Notes under the pieces: generated by a model | The model's database searches: none | What the model was told of the DNA's origin: nothing | Seen by the model: only the letters and a program-made list of their open reading frames with translations | Translations under genes and position numbers: made by a program | Assembly (NCBI GenBank): GCA_035293985.1 | Contig: DATGLS010000031.1 | Span: 62,001-126,000 of the forward strand | DNA: 64,000 nucleotides | Direction: 5' to 3' | Source: JAVDCA01 sp035293985 | GTDB taxonomy: Bacteria > Pseudomonadota > Alphaproteobacteria > Rhizobiales > Xanthobacteraceae | Shown: piece after piece, positions 24,698 through 34,288 of the stretch | Layout of the letters: each line of letters starts with the position of its first letter | How positions within the stretch are numbered: the first letter of the stretch is position 1

Positions 24698-26467
24698 ATG
24701 GCAAGTCAGTTGTCCACCATCCCGCGCACGGCGCCGTTCGCCGAGGATGAGATCGAAGTCCTCAACCGCATCGTCGGATCGGCGAGCGCGGTCCAGCGCG
24801 CGTGGCTGGCCGGCTTCCTCGCCGGCGTCGACGCGCAGGGGACGCCCGCGAAGGCGGCGCCGGCGGCGCGCGCCGCCGAGCCGCTGACGATCGTGTACGC
24901 GAGCGAGTCGGGCAACAGCGAGCGGCTGGCGGCCGACATGGCCAAGGTCGCGCGCAAGCGCGGCCTCAAGCCGACCGTCGTCGACATGGCCGATCTCGTG
25001 GCCGATCTCGACCTCGCCAGCCTGGCGAAGAGCCGCCGGCTGGTGGTGATCGCGGCGACCTGGGGCGAAGGCGAGCCGCCCGGGCGCGCGGCCGCGGGCT
25101 ACGCGGCGCTGATGGGCGAGGCGGCGCCCCGCCTCGACGGGGTCGAGTTCGCGGTGCTGGCGCTGGGCGACACCGCCTATGCGGAATTCTGCGCGATCGG
25201 CAAGGCGATCGACGCGCGGCTCGAGGCGCTCGGCGGCAAGCGCGTCGCCGACCGCGCCGACCTCGATCTCGATTTCGCCGAGGCCGCCGCGCGCTGGATC
25301 GACGACGCCGTGACGGCGCTGGCGCCCAAAGCCGAAACCCTGGGCGCAGCCGGCGGGCAGGTCATCGAGGTCGATTTCGGCGCCGGGGCCGAGCCCAATC
25401 TCGGCCCGTTCGAGGCCGAGGTGACGGCGCATATCGACCTCAACTCGTCGCGCTCCGAGAAGGAGACGATCCACCTCGAGCTCGCTTTCGACGGCAAGGC
25501 GCCGACCTACAATCCGGGCGACTCGCTCGACCTCTATCCGCGCAACGATCCCGACTACGTCGAGCAGCTGCTGAAGGCGGCGGGCCTCGGCCACGACGGC
25601 GCGCTGCACGACGAGCTGCTGGCGAGCCGCGACGTGACGACGCTGTCGCTCAAGACGGTCGAGAGCTACGCGGCCGCGACCGGGCATCAGTACGTCAGGG
25701 CGCTGATCGAGCAAGGCGAGGCGCGCAACTGGATCGCCGGACGCCAGCTCATCGACCTGGTCGAGCACTTCCCGATCGCGCTCTCGGCCGAGCAGCTGCG
25801 ATCTCTCACCCGCCCCTTGGCGCCACGCGCCTACTCGATCGCCTCCTCGCGCCGCGAGGTGGGCGACGAGGCGCACCTCCTCGTGTCCGCGGTGCGCTAC
25901 GCGAGCCACGGCCGCGAGCGCAAGGGCGTGGCGTCGAGCTACGTGGCGGACCAGCTCAGACGAGGCGACCGGGTGCGGGTCAAGCTGCGGCCGAACAAGC
26001 ATTTCGCGCTGCCGGCCTCCGACCGCGACATCATCATGGTCGGCCCGGGCACCGGCATCGCGCCGTTCCGCGCCTTCACGCAGGAGCGCCGCGCCGCCGG
26101 CGCAACCGGCAAGTCGTGGCTGTTCTTCGGCGACCGCAACTACACCCACGATTTCCTCTACCAGCTCGAGTGGCAGGACGCGCTGAAGGACGGCGCGCTC
26201 ACCCGCATGGACGTCGCCTTCTCGCGCGACACGCCGGAGAAGGTCTATGTGCAGAACCGCCTGTGGGACCGCCGGCGCGACGTGGTCGAGTGGCTGGAGA
26301 ACGGCGCCTATTTCTACGTCTGCGGCGACGCCAAGCAGATGGCGAAGGACGTGCGCGGAACCCTGGTGCGCGCCTATGCGGACGTGAAGGCGGTAGCGCC
26401 CGAAATCGCCGAGCAGGCGGTCGTTGAGCTCGAGCGCGGCCGGCGCTATCTGCAGGACGTGTATTGA
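24698..26467 (+). CDS. cysJ: NADPH sulfite reductase flavoprotein (alpha) subunit
   Basis: The 589-residue diflavin reductase has a flavodoxin-like FMN domain at about 63-210 (IVYASESGNSERLA, AATWGEGEPP, LALGDTAYAEFC). A ferredoxin-NADP reductase part follows with RAYSIASSRREVGDEAHL for FAD, GVASSYVADQL, MVGPGTGIAPFRAF for NADPH, FFGDRNYTHDFLY and YVCGDAKQMAKDV near the end. Domain order and length are those of CysJ. It passes electrons from NADPH to the CysI hemoprotein, encoded 146 bases downstream, for sulfite reduction to sulfide in cysteine synthesis. An N-terminal ~60-residue extension with helices precedes the FMN domain, as usual in the family. Confidence 0.95.
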   Translation: MASQLSTIPRTAPFAEDEIEVLNRIVGSASAVQRAWLAGFLAGVDAQGTPAKAAPAARAAEPLTIVYASESGNSERLAADMAKVARKRGLKPTVVDMADLVADLDLASLAKSRRLVVIAATWGEGEPPGRAAAGYAALMGEAAPRLDGVEFAVLALGDTAYAEFCAIGKAIDARLEALGGKRVADRADLDLDFAEAAARWIDDAVTALAPKAETLGAAGGQVIEVDFGAGAEPNLGPFEAEVTAHIDLNSSRSEKETIHLELAFDGKAPTYNPGDSLDLYPRNDPDYVEQLLKAAGLGHDGALHDELLASRDVTTLSLKTVESYAAATGHQYVRALIEQGEARNWIAGRQLIDLVEHFPIALSAEQLRSLTRPLAPRAYSIASSRREVGDEAHLLVSAVRYASHGRERKGVASSYVADQLRRGDRVRVKLRPNKHFALPASDRDIIMVGPGTGIAPFRAFTQERRAAGATGKSWLFFGDRNYTHDFLYQLEWQDALKDGALTRMDVAFSRDTPEKVYVQNRLWDRRRDVVEWLENGAYFYVCGDAKQMAKDVRGTLVRAYADVKAVAPEIAEQAVVELERGRRYLQDVY

Positions 26468-26485
26468 GTCCTGCGCCAGCCGCGT

Positions 26486-26597
26486 GGGCAAAATCGCCAC
26501 GCTGGCACTCCCCACGCGGATACGAACGGGTCGGCGATTTTGCCCACCCTACGCCGTAGGGTGGGCAAACGCTCTTCGCGTTTGCCCACGCGCCCAT
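26486..26597. repeat. GTGGGCAAA-type intergenic repeat, family B, copy 1
   Basis: Two hairpins stand between cysJ and cysI. GTGGGCAAAATCGCC (26488-26502) pairs with GGCGATTTTGCCCAC further on, and GGTGGGCAAACGC pairs with GCGTTTGCCCACG. Related sequences occur at 35404-35480 and 48530-48642, which marks this as a dispersed intergenic element. It could lower or uncouple cysI expression from cysJ. Confidence 0.75.
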
Positions 26598-26613
26598 CGT
26601 CAGTGAGCCCGCC

Positions 26614-28323
26614 ATGCCCAACGAACCCTCCCGCAACGAACGCATCAAGGAAGCGAGCGACTATCTGCGCGGCACGCTCGCCGAGGGCCTCGCCGAGGAG
26701 ATCACGGGCGCGATCGTCGAGGACGACGCACAGCTGGTGAAGTTCCACGGCATGTACCTGCAGGACGACCGCGACCTGCGCGGCGAGCGCTCGCAGAAGA
26801 AGATGGAGAAGGCGTTCGCGTTCATGCTGCGGGTGCGCATCACCGGCGGCATCCTCACGTCGGCGCAGTATCTCGCGCTCGACAAGATCGCCCGCGACTA
26901 CGGCAACCACACCATGCGGATCACGACGCGGCAGACGATCCAGCTGCACGGGGTGATCAAGTCGAACCTCAAGTCGACGCTGCGCACGATCGACCAGGCG
27001 GCGCTGTCGACCATCGCGGCCTGCGGCGACGTCAACCGCAACGTCATCTGCAACCCGAACCCGCACCAGTCGAAGGCGCACCGCGCCGCCTACGACTTCG
27101 CGGTGGCGCTGTCGAACCACCTGGTGCCGCGCACGCCCGCCTATCGCGAGATATGGCTCGACGGCGAGCGCATCGCCGGCGGCGCGGACGAGGTGGTCGA
27201 GCCGATCTACGGCAAGACCTACATGCCGCGAAAGTTCAAGATCGGCGTCGCGGTGCCGCCGTCGAACGACGTCGACGTGCTGGCGAACGACCTCGGCTTC
27301 ATCGCGATCACGGACCGCAAGGGTGAGATCACCGGCTGGAACGTGGTCGCCGGCGGCGGCATGGGCATGACGCACGGCGAGCCCGAGACCTATCCGCGCA
27401 TCGCCGACATGATGGGCTACTGCGAGGCCGCGGACGGGCTCGCGGTCGCGGAAGCCGTGGTCACGGTGCAGCGCGACTGGGGCGACCGCTCGAACCGCAA
27501 GCACGCGCGGCTCAAATACACGATCGACGACCGCGGGCTCGACGCCTTCCGCGCCGAGGTCGAGCGCCGCGCCGGGGTCAAGCTCGCGGCGGCCAAGCCC
27601 TACACGTTCACCTCGATGGGCGACCGCTACGGCTGGACCGAGAGCGACGACGGGCGCCACCACCTCACGCTGTTCATCGAGAACGGGCGCCTGCGCGACG
27701 CGCCCGGCAAGCCCATGCTGAGCGGCCTGCGCAAGATCGCCGAGATGCACGACGGCGGCATCCATCTCACGACCAACCAGAACGCGATCATCGCCAACGT
27801 CAGGCGCGAGAACCGCGCCGCGATCGACCGGATCGCGGTCGAGCACGGGCTGGTCGCGCCGATCACCGGCCTGCGCCGCAACGCCATGGCGTGCGTCGCG
27901 CTGCCGACCTGCGGCCTCGCGCTCGCCGAGAGCGAGCGCTATCTGCCGGACCTGATCACCGCGCTGGAAGCGCGCCTTGCGGCGCACGACCTTGCGGCCG
28001 ACGACATCGTGATCCGCATGACCGGCTGTCCGAACGGGTGCGCGCGGCCGTACCTCGCCGAGATCGGTTTGGTGGGGAAAGGACCCGGACGGTACAACCT
28101 CTATCTCGGCGCCGCCTTCGACGGCTCGCGCATGTCGAAGCTCTACGCCGAGGACCTGCAGCACGACGACATCCTGGCGAAGCTCGAGCCGCTGTTCGCG
28201 GCCTACGCGAAGGAGCGCCAGGCCGGCGAGCATTTCGGCGATTTCGTCATCCGCGCGGGGTATGTGGCGCGCACGACCAACGGGCTCGATTTCCACGCCA
28301 ATACGGGTCCGCAGCGCAATTGA
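26614..28323 (+). CDS. cysI: Sulfite reductase hemoprotein (beta) subunit
   Basis: The 569-residue protein has the duplicated nitrite/sulfite reductase fold. It carries the siroheme-[4Fe-4S] cysteines in the standard C-x5-C and C-x3-C pattern: Cys 427 and 433 (CVALPTCG) and Cys 472 and 476 (GCPNGCARP). ITTRQTIQLHGVIKSNLKST and NVICNPNPH near the first repeat, and GIHLTTNQNAIIANV in the second, are family motifs that hold siroheme and sulfite. The CysI length and the neighbouring cysJ support NADPH-dependent assimilatory sulfite reduction in the cytoplasm. It is downstream of cysJ across a family B repeat. Confidence 0.95.
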   Translation: MPNEPSRNERIKEASDYLRGTLAEGLAEEITGAIVEDDAQLVKFHGMYLQDDRDLRGERSQKKMEKAFAFMLRVRITGGILTSAQYLALDKIARDYGNHTMRITTRQTIQLHGVIKSNLKSTLRTIDQAALSTIAACGDVNRNVICNPNPHQSKAHRAAYDFAVALSNHLVPRTPAYREIWLDGERIAGGADEVVEPIYGKTYMPRKFKIGVAVPPSNDVDVLANDLGFIAITDRKGEITGWNVVAGGGMGMTHGEPETYPRIADMMGYCEAADGLAVAEAVVTVQRDWGDRSNRKHARLKYTIDDRGLDAFRAEVERRAGVKLAAAKPYTFTSMGDRYGWTESDDGRHHLTLFIENGRLRDAPGKPMLSGLRKIAEMHDGGIHLTTNQNAIIANVRRENRAAIDRIAVEHGLVAPITGLRRNAMACVALPTCGLALAESERYLPDLITALEARLAAHDLAADDIVIRMTGCPNGCARPYLAEIGLVGKGPGRYNLYLGAAFDGSRMSKLYAEDLQHDDILAKLEPLFAAYAKERQAGEHFGDFVIRAGYVARTTNGLDFHANTGPQRN

Positions 28324-28379
28324 CGCGGCTGAAGCCGCCGTATTTAGTCGCGGCACGGCCTGCCACGAAAGGAGTGCCC

Positions 28380-29579
28380 GTGACCGCGCTCAGCGAACGC
28401 CTCAACACGCCGATCTCGACCGCCGAGCTCGAACGCCGCTGGCGCGCGGTGCGCGCCGCGATGCAGGCGCAAAAGGTCGACGTGCTGCTGATGCAGAACA
28501 ACAACGACCACATGGGCGGCTATGTGCGCTGGTTCACCGACATGCCGGCGGTGAACGGCTATCCCAACACGGTGGTGTTTCCGCGCGACACCGACATGAC
28601 GGTGGTGACGCAGGGGCCGTTCGGCGCCGTGCAGGAGCTGCCGCACGAAGGCGACGGCACCTGGCGCGGCGTCAAGCGCGTGCTCACCACGCCGAGCTAT
28701 TCGTCGGCGCACTACACCAAGGACTACGATCCGGAACTGGCCGCGACCGCGCTCGAGCCTTATGCCAAGGCGACGATCGGGCTCGTCGGCACCTACCAGA
28801 TGTCGTTCGCGACGGTCGACTACGTCAAGCGGCGCTTCCCGGGCGCGACCTATGTCGACGCGACCGAGCTCGTCGACCGCATCAAGGTGATCAAGAGCGC
28901 CGAGGAGATGGAGCTGATCCGCCGCACCACCAGGATGCAGGACGGCGCCATGCGGGCGGCGTTCGCGGCCGTGAGGCCGGGGATGCGCGACAGCGACGTC
29001 TCGGCGATCGCGGCGCATTACAGCCAGCGCAACGGCAGCGAGCAGGGCATCTATCTGTGCGCCTCCTCGCCGATCGGCGAGCCGGGACGCATCAACATGC
29101 GCCACGTGCAGAACCGGGTGATCCAGAAGGGCGACCAGATCGCGCTGCTGGTCGAGGACAACGGGCCGGGCGGCTTCTACGCCGAGCTCGGGCGCACCTG
29201 CGTGGTCGGCAAGGCGCCGCAGGCGATGAAGGACGAGCTCGAGCTCGTGAAGGCGGCGCGCAAGGTCACGCTCGACCTGCTCAAGCCCGGCACGCCGTCG
29301 CGCGACATCTGGGCGGCGTTCAATGCGTTCATGCGCCGGAACGGCCGGCCCGAGGAGGCGCGGCTCTATTGCCACGGCCAGGGCTACGACCTCGTCGAGC
29401 GCCCGCTGATCCGCCACGACGAGCCGATGGCGATCGAGAAGGACATGAACATCGTCGTGCACCCGACGTACATCCACAAAGGCTACGTCAACTGGCTGTG
29501 CGACAACTATTTCATCACCGGCAACGGCCCGGGCGACCGGCTGCACCAGTTTCCCGAGGCGATCACCGAGGTGGAGTGA
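28380..29579 (+). CDS. M24 (pita-bread) family peptidase-like protein
   Basis: I place the start at the GTG at 28380, with AAAGGAG six bases upstream, which gives 399 residues. The N-terminal creatinase-type domain (ALSERLNTPISTAELERR onward) and C-terminal pita-bread domain are both present. The metal-ligand set of aminopeptidase P is altered: VEDNGPGGFYAELGRT has Glu 269 where the second Asp is usual, His 332 in CHGQG is kept, but the first Glu is replaced by His 361 (VVHPTY) and the last by Asp 375. Such changes occur in metal-independent members like creatinase. It may act on a small amide or dipeptide; the substrate is unknown. It lies 56 bases after cysI. Confidence 0.8.
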   Translation: MTALSERLNTPISTAELERRWRAVRAAMQAQKVDVLLMQNNNDHMGGYVRWFTDMPAVNGYPNTVVFPRDTDMTVVTQGPFGAVQELPHEGDGTWRGVKRVLTTPSYSSAHYTKDYDPELAATALEPYAKATIGLVGTYQMSFATVDYVKRRFPGATYVDATELVDRIKVIKSAEEMELIRRTTRMQDGAMRAAFAAVRPGMRDSDVSAIAAHYSQRNGSEQGIYLCASSPIGEPGRINMRHVQNRVIQKGDQIALLVEDNGPGGFYAELGRTCVVGKAPQAMKDELELVKAARKVTLDLLKPGTPSRDIWAAFNAFMRRNGRPEEARLYCHGQGYDLVERPLIRHDEPMAIEKDMNIVVHPTYIHKGYVNWLCDNYFITGNGPGDRLHQFPEAITEVE

Positions 29580-29624
29580 CGTGCGTGGCGGGCGTGCCTC
29601 GCACCGGTGTGATATGATCTCCCA

Positions 29625-29945
29625 ATGGAGATCGACCACGTTTCTGCGTCGGAGCTGATCGCCGAGCTCGGGCGCAAATACATCTGGTGGGGGCCGGCCG
29701 GAGATGCGCCGCATCGTGCGAACCGCATCATCGCCCAAGTCATGAATATCGGTACGTACGACGACATCCGGCGCCTCGAAAAGGCACTTGGATTCGGGCG
29801 GCTTGCCGAGGTGATGCTCGGCGCCGCGCCGGGCTGGTTCAGCCGGCGGTCCTGGGGTTTCTGGCGGGGGCGTCTGGCGCGCGAGACATTCGCCGAAATT
29901 CCGACCGAACCGCCACGCCGGGCATTTCATGCCGCGACACTTTGA
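29625..29945 (+). CDS. Small partner (antitoxin-like) of the AbiEii-type nucleotidyltransferase
   Basis: The 106-residue protein (SASELIAELGRKYIWWGP, then RIIAQVMNIGTYDDIRRLEK) overlaps the next gene by 17 bases. Small proteins with this look commonly precede AbiEii/AbiGii nucleotidyltransferase genes and are thought to serve as their antitoxin. The middle could form a compact helical fold, but no DNA-binding motif is evident. A TATGAT at 29613-29618 ends seven bases before the ATG, so the transcript may be leaderless. Confidence 0.65.
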   Translation: MEIDHVSASELIAELGRKYIWWGPAGDAPHRANRIIAQVMNIGTYDDIRRLEKALGFGRLAEVMLGAAPGWFSRRSWGFWRGRLARETFAEIPTEPPRRAFHAATL

Positions 29946-30597
29946 TCCGCAGCTCGATATCCTGCCCGCAGCACAACAGGAAATATGGGAGCAGCTGCGG
30001 CCGGCGCCCGGCCTTTCCTTCGTGCTCTACGGCGGCACCGCCGTGGCGCTGCATTTCGCCCATCGCCAATCGGTGGATTTCGACTTCTTCCGCACGGAGC
30101 CGCTCGACAAGGACGAGGTCCGGCGGGCTTTCGCGTTCATGGACAAGGCCGAGGTGATCCAGGACAGCCCGGAGACGCTCGCCGCCCTGGCCCGTATGCC
30201 GTCCGGACCCGTGCGGGTTTCATTCTTCGGCAGGATCCGCTTTGGCCGGCTGAATGACCCGGAGTGGACGAGCGATGATGTCCTCCTCGTCGCCTCGCTC
30301 GATGATCTGCTGGCGACAAAGCTCAAAGCAACGCAAGATCGAGCGGATGCCAAAGACTATCGCGACATCGCCGAACTGCTGCGTGCCGGGGTATCACTCG
30401 CGCGTGCTTTGAGCGCATTTCGAAGCATGTTCAAGGGCGAACCCGCGGAGGTCCTGCGCGCGCTCGGCTACTTCGACGACGGGGATCTCTCATCCCTCGA
30501 CAAGGCCGATCGCGCTCTCCTCCTCGACGTCCGCGACCAGATCCGTGATCTGCCGCCCGTGCGGCTGATGCCTGGATTGCTCGCAGGCGAGACCTGA
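29929..30597 (+). CDS. AbiEii/AbiGii-type nucleotidyltransferase (toxin-like)
   Basis: The 222-residue protein carries the nucleotidyltransferase signature LYGGTAVALHFAHRQSVDFD, with Gly 35, Gly 36 and the acidic pair Asp 50 and Asp 52. LASLDDLLATKLKA and DAKDYRDIAELL are the usual following motifs of the DUF1814/AbiEii group. In characterised AbiE systems this protein is a toxin that modifies nucleic acid targets and limits phage spread, paired with an AbiEi antitoxin. Here the upstream 106-residue protein overlaps it and would be the partner. That it is an active toxin is inference. Confidence 0.82.
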   Translation: MPRHFDPQLDILPAAQQEIWEQLRPAPGLSFVLYGGTAVALHFAHRQSVDFDFFRTEPLDKDEVRRAFAFMDKAEVIQDSPETLAALARMPSGPVRVSFFGRIRFGRLNDPEWTSDDVLLVASLDDLLATKLKATQDRADAKDYRDIAELLRAGVSLARALSAFRSMFKGEPAEVLRALGYFDDGDLSSLDKADRALLLDVRDQIRDLPPVRLMPGLLAGET

Positions 30598-30681
30598 AGC
30601 GTCGTTTCCGTCGCTTGCCAGACCGATTCGACGGCTCGAGGGTGCGCCGCCGGTTGGAAGGTTCTCGCTTCGCAGGCCGCC

Positions 30682-32079
30682 TCACCCACGCGGCTTCGCG
30701 GCCAGCTCCACGATCGGCCGCACGTCGGCGGCGGCCTCGATCTCCCACAGCCGCTCGCGCAGCTCGGCGGCGCGGGTGGCGCCGAGCACCGGCTCGGTGA
30801 GCTCATCGAACTTCGCCTTCAGCCCGGCGTCGTCGAGCGGCACGATGCGCGAGCCGAGCGCCTCGTCGGCCTGGCGCGTGAAGGTGCCGCGCGGCGTCGT
30901 CACGGTGACGCGGGCGGGGCGCAGCCGCGGATAGAGGCGATCGATCTCCGGCGGCGCGCTGACGTGCAGCATCTGCGCGACGCGCTCGAAGGCGGGGTCG
31001 CGCCGGCTCTCGTCGTCGAAGTGCTTCATCTTGATGCCGCGGCGGGTGAGCGCGAGCCCGATCAGGAACGGGAAGCTCAGCTGTGCGCTGGCGAAATCGT
31101 CCCAGCCGGTGTGCGCGTGCTCGGCGGCGATGCGGTAGGTCTCGACGTCGATGCGGGTCACCTCGGCGGCGTCGATCTTCTCGTCGTCGGCGAGACCGAT
31201 CAGCGCCTCGACGGCGGGCTGGATGTGGCGGCAGCACGCATAGGGCTTGATGTAGCAATCGGTGATGCCGAAGGGCGGCGGCAGCGTGACGGGCCGCGCC
31301 TTGTCGATGCGGCCGAACGCGAACGCCTGCATGAAGCCGTCGCGCGATTCGATCACGCCGGGCGGGCCCTGCACCCCCTGCTCGGCGAGCAGCGCCGCCT
31401 GCATTCCCTCGCGCGAGGCGTGGCCGGCGTGCAGCCGCTTGATGTCGGCGCCGCCGTTGACGAAGGCGAACAGGCCGGCCGAGCTCGACGCCGCGATGCC
31501 CATGGCGTCGGCGAGCTGCGCCCGCGTGAGGCCGCGCAGCTTGCCGACCGCGGCGGCGGCGCCGAACACCGCGCAGGCGCCGGTCGGATGAAAGCCGCGC
31601 TGGCGCAGGTCGGGATGGCAGGCGCGCGCGATCGCGATCGGGAGCTCGTAGCCGGCGACGATCGCCTCGATCAGCGCGCGGCCGCGCGTGCCCTGCTGAT
31701 AGCCGACCGACAGGACGGCCGGAATTACCGTGCAGCCGGGATGCACCGAGCCCTGGCGAAAGCCGTCGTCGAGCTCGATGCCGTGCGCCGCCGTGCCGCC
31801 GAGGAAGGCGGCATCGAGCAGGTCGGCGCGCCGCGCGCGGCCGGGGACCGGGATATTGCCCGCGGGCCGCACCGACGCCACCACGGCCTCGGCGCGGGTC
31901 GCGACGTCGCCGGGGGCGCCCGCGATCATCACGCCGACGGTGTCGAGCAGGTGCCGGCGCGCATAGTGGCGCGTCTCGGCGTCGAGCGCATCGAAGGTGA
32001 GCGCATGGGCGAAACCGACCAGCGCATCGGTCGCGCCGGCGGCGGGGGCGAGCGTGTGCAGAGCCTCGGCGTGGGACAT
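30682..32079 (-). CDS. MmgE/PrpD family protein, copy 1
   Basis: The ATG at 32077-32079 has GGAG eight bases upstream; a longer start at 32139 is less likely. The 465-residue protein shows the PrpD-fold features: YARRHLLDTVGVMIAGAPGD, GGTAAHGIELDDGFRQGSVH (conserved Glu-Leu-Asp-Asp and His), HPTGACAVFGAAAAVGKL and CCRHIQPAVEALIGL. PrpD proteins are 2-methylcitrate dehydratases, and related family members act on other dicarboxylic or cyclic substrates, so the substrate here is open. No other methylcitrate-cycle gene is near. It lies next to an acyl-CoA synthetase gene on the same strand. Confidence 0.88.
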   Translation of the reverse strand: MSHAEALHTLAPAAGATDALVGFAHALTFDALDAETRHYARRHLLDTVGVMIAGAPGDVATRAEAVVASVRPAGNIPVPGRARRADLLDAAFLGGTAAHGIELDDGFRQGSVHPGCTVIPAVLSVGYQQGTRGRALIEAIVAGYELPIAIARACHPDLRQRGFHPTGACAVFGAAAAVGKLRGLTRAQLADAMGIAASSSAGLFAFVNGGADIKRLHAGHASREGMQAALLAEQGVQGPPGVIESRDGFMQAFAFGRIDKARPVTLPPPFGITDCYIKPYACCRHIQPAVEALIGLADDEKIDAAEVTRIDVETYRIAAEHAHTGWDDFASAQLSFPFLIGLALTRRGIKMKHFDDESRRDPAFERVAQMLHVSAPPEIDRLYPRLRPARVTVTTPRGTFTRQADEALGSRIVPLDDAGLKAKFDELTEPVLGATRAAELRERLWEIEAAADVRPIVELAAKPRG

Positions 32080-32179
32080 GATCGTTACTCCGATCGGATG
32101 GGCGCGGTTGTGAGAGGCAGCATAGCAGGTTTCGAGCAAACCGACCGACCCGGAATATGCGGACGTCCGGATTCAGGCC

Positions 32180-34237
32180 TCACACGCGCCGCACCACCGC
32201 GTCGACCGCGACCACGCCTTCCCCGGCGGGGCGCACGATCAGCGGATTGACCTCGGCTTCGGCAATGCTCGCATCGTCGGCAAGGCGCGACAGGGCGGCG
32301 ATCGCCTGCGCCAGAGCGTCGAGATCGCCTGGCGGCTTGCCGCGATAGCCGGCGAGCGCCGCGAATCCGCGCACCTCGGCGATCATCTCGCGGGCGGTCG
32401 CAAGATCGACCGGCGCGAGGCGCAGGCTGCGGTCGCGATAGATCTCGGCAAGGATGCCGCCGGCCGCGACCATGACGAGCGGGCCGACGTCGCGATCGAC
32501 CCGATAGCCGACCAGCGCCTCGCCGAGACCGGACAGCATCGGCTGCACCAATACGCGGTCGAGACGCTGGCCGTGCGCCGCGACCGAGGCACGCATGGCG
32601 GCGATCGCGGCGCGCAGGCCGGCGCCGTCGGCGATGCCGAGCGCGACACCGCCGATGTCGGACTTGTGGGTGATCGCCGACGAGAGGATTTTGGCCACGA
32701 CCGGATAGGGAAACGGCAGGTCCGGCGCGCCGTCACGCGCCCCATCGAGCGCCACGGACGCAGCATGCGCGATGCCGAGCTCGTCGAGCAGCGCGTAGGC
32801 TTCGAGCTCATCGAGCGTGTGCCCGGCGCCGGACGCGGCGCGCGGCGGCTGCGCCGAGAGACGCGGGCCGCGGCGGCGCAGCGCGGCGGCGATCGCATCG
32901 GCGCAGGCCTCGGGCGTGCGGAACGCGGGCACGCCGGCGGCCGCGAGCTGGGCGAGCGCCGCCGGCGCGTCGGGCACCATGAAGGCGGCGATCGGGCGCG
33001 CCGCGCTGGCGCTGTCGATGATCGGCTTGACCGATTTCTCCGGCTGCGAGCGGGCCGACGAGCCGATCACCGCCAGCACGAGATCGAACTCGGGCGCGCT
33101 CAACAGGATGTCGAGCGTCGCCTTCACGGTGTCGTAGTTGGCGCCCGCGATGGTGAGATCGACGATGCGCGCCTGCGCGGCCTTGATGCCGGCGGCAGAA
33201 AGGCGGGCAAAAGTTTCGGCGCTGGGCGGCGCGATGGTGACGCCGCGCATCGCCAGCGGATCGACCACGGTGGTGGCGCCGCCGGCCGTGGTCGTCACCA
33301 CCGCAACGGCAGGCGGGCGCGCCGGCGAGCGGCGCGGCGGCACGCGCGTGAGCAGCGGCAGGCCCTCGATCAGCGCCTCGAAGGTCTCGACGCGGGCGAT
33401 GCCGCAATCGGCGAGAAAGGCAGCCGCGACGTCGTCCTCGCCGGCGAGCGCGCCGGTGTGGGTCGCGGCGAGATCGCGCGCCGCGGCGGAGCGGCCGAGC
33501 TTGTAGGCGAGCACCGGCTTGCCGCGCGCCGCCGCCGCGGCCGCGAAGGCGCGCAGATGGCCGGCGTTGCGCAGGGTCTCGAGAAAGAGCAGGTAGCCGT
33601 CGATATCGGGATCATCGAGGGCCGCGGCGCAGATCTCGCCGAGCGAGAGGTCGACCTCGTTGCCGACCGAGACGGCGCCGGCGAAGCCGACATGGCGCGC
33701 CTTGCCGCGCGAGAGCAGCGCGCCGATCATCGTGCCGCTGTGCGAGGCGACGAAGATGCGGCCTTTGGGCAGGTCCTTCTCGTCGAGCGCGGCGTTCGCG
33801 GTCAACATCACGCCGTCGCGCAGGTTGACGACGCCGAGGCTCGACGGGCCGACGAGGCGCAGGCCGGTTCGCCGCACCACGTCGCGCAGCCGCGCCTCGC
33901 GGGCGACGCCGGCCGCGCCGGTCTCGGCAAAGCCGTCGGCGAGCACGCTCGCAACCTTGACGCCGAGCCGCCCGCATTCCTCCACCGCCTCGACCGCCGC
34001 ATCGGTCCCGGTGACGATGTATGCGTGCTCCGGCACCTCGGGCAGCGCCGCGAGCGAGGGATAGGCGCGCTCGCCGAGCACCTCGTCGCGGCGCGCATTG
34101 ACGGGAAAGACGCGGCCCGCATAGCCGGCCTGGCGCAGAAACTTCAACGGACGCCCGGCCGCCTTGGTCGGATCGTTCGACTGGCCGACGATGGCGACGG
34201 AACGAGGCGAGAGAAGGAATTGGCGCAGGGCGGGCAT
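32180..34237 (-). CDS. NDP-forming acyl-CoA synthetase (fused alpha-beta, ATP-grasp)
   Basis: I use the ATG at 34235-34237; the longer frame only adds residues encoded by the family A repeat. The 685-residue protein begins with a CoA-binding Rossmann domain (LSPRSVAIVGQSNDPTKAAG, RVFPVNARRDEVLGERAYPS). A succinyl-CoA-ligase-like middle (VGPSSLGVVNLRDGVMLT, VASHSGTMIGALLSRG, VSVGNEVDLSLGEICAA) and a C-terminal ATP-grasp domain (YALLDELGIAHAASVALDG, FPYPVVAKILSSAITHKSD) follow. Enzymes of this layout convert an acid, CoA and ATP to acyl-CoA with ADP and phosphate. The neighbours (PrpD-like, luciferase-like oxidoreductase) suggest a catabolic acid, but none can be named. Confidence 0.88.
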   Translation of the reverse strand: MPALRQFLLSPRSVAIVGQSNDPTKAAGRPLKFLRQAGYAGRVFPVNARRDEVLGERAYPSLAALPEVPEHAYIVTGTDAAVEAVEECGRLGVKVASVLADGFAETGAAGVAREARLRDVVRRTGLRLVGPSSLGVVNLRDGVMLTANAALDEKDLPKGRIFVASHSGTMIGALLSRGKARHVGFAGAVSVGNEVDLSLGEICAAALDDPDIDGYLLFLETLRNAGHLRAFAAAAAARGKPVLAYKLGRSAAARDLAATHTGALAGEDDVAAAFLADCGIARVETFEALIEGLPLLTRVPPRRSPARPPAVAVVTTTAGGATTVVDPLAMRGVTIAPPSAETFARLSAAGIKAAQARIVDLTIAGANYDTVKATLDILLSAPEFDLVLAVIGSSARSQPEKSVKPIIDSASAARPIAAFMVPDAPAALAQLAAAGVPAFRTPEACADAIAAALRRRGPRLSAQPPRAASGAGHTLDELEAYALLDELGIAHAASVALDGARDGAPDLPFPYPVVAKILSSAITHKSDIGGVALGIADGAGLRAAIAAMRASVAAHGQRLDRVLVQPMLSGLGEALVGYRVDRDVGPLVMVAAGGILAEIYRDRSLRLAPVDLATAREMIAEVRGFAALAGYRGKPPGDLDALAQAIAALSRLADDASIAEAEVNPLIVRPAGEGVVAVDAVVRRV

Positions 34238-34288
34238 GTCGGCGTCTTGACTGCATGATTTTCCGCGGCGGCGCAATCGGCGACAATC

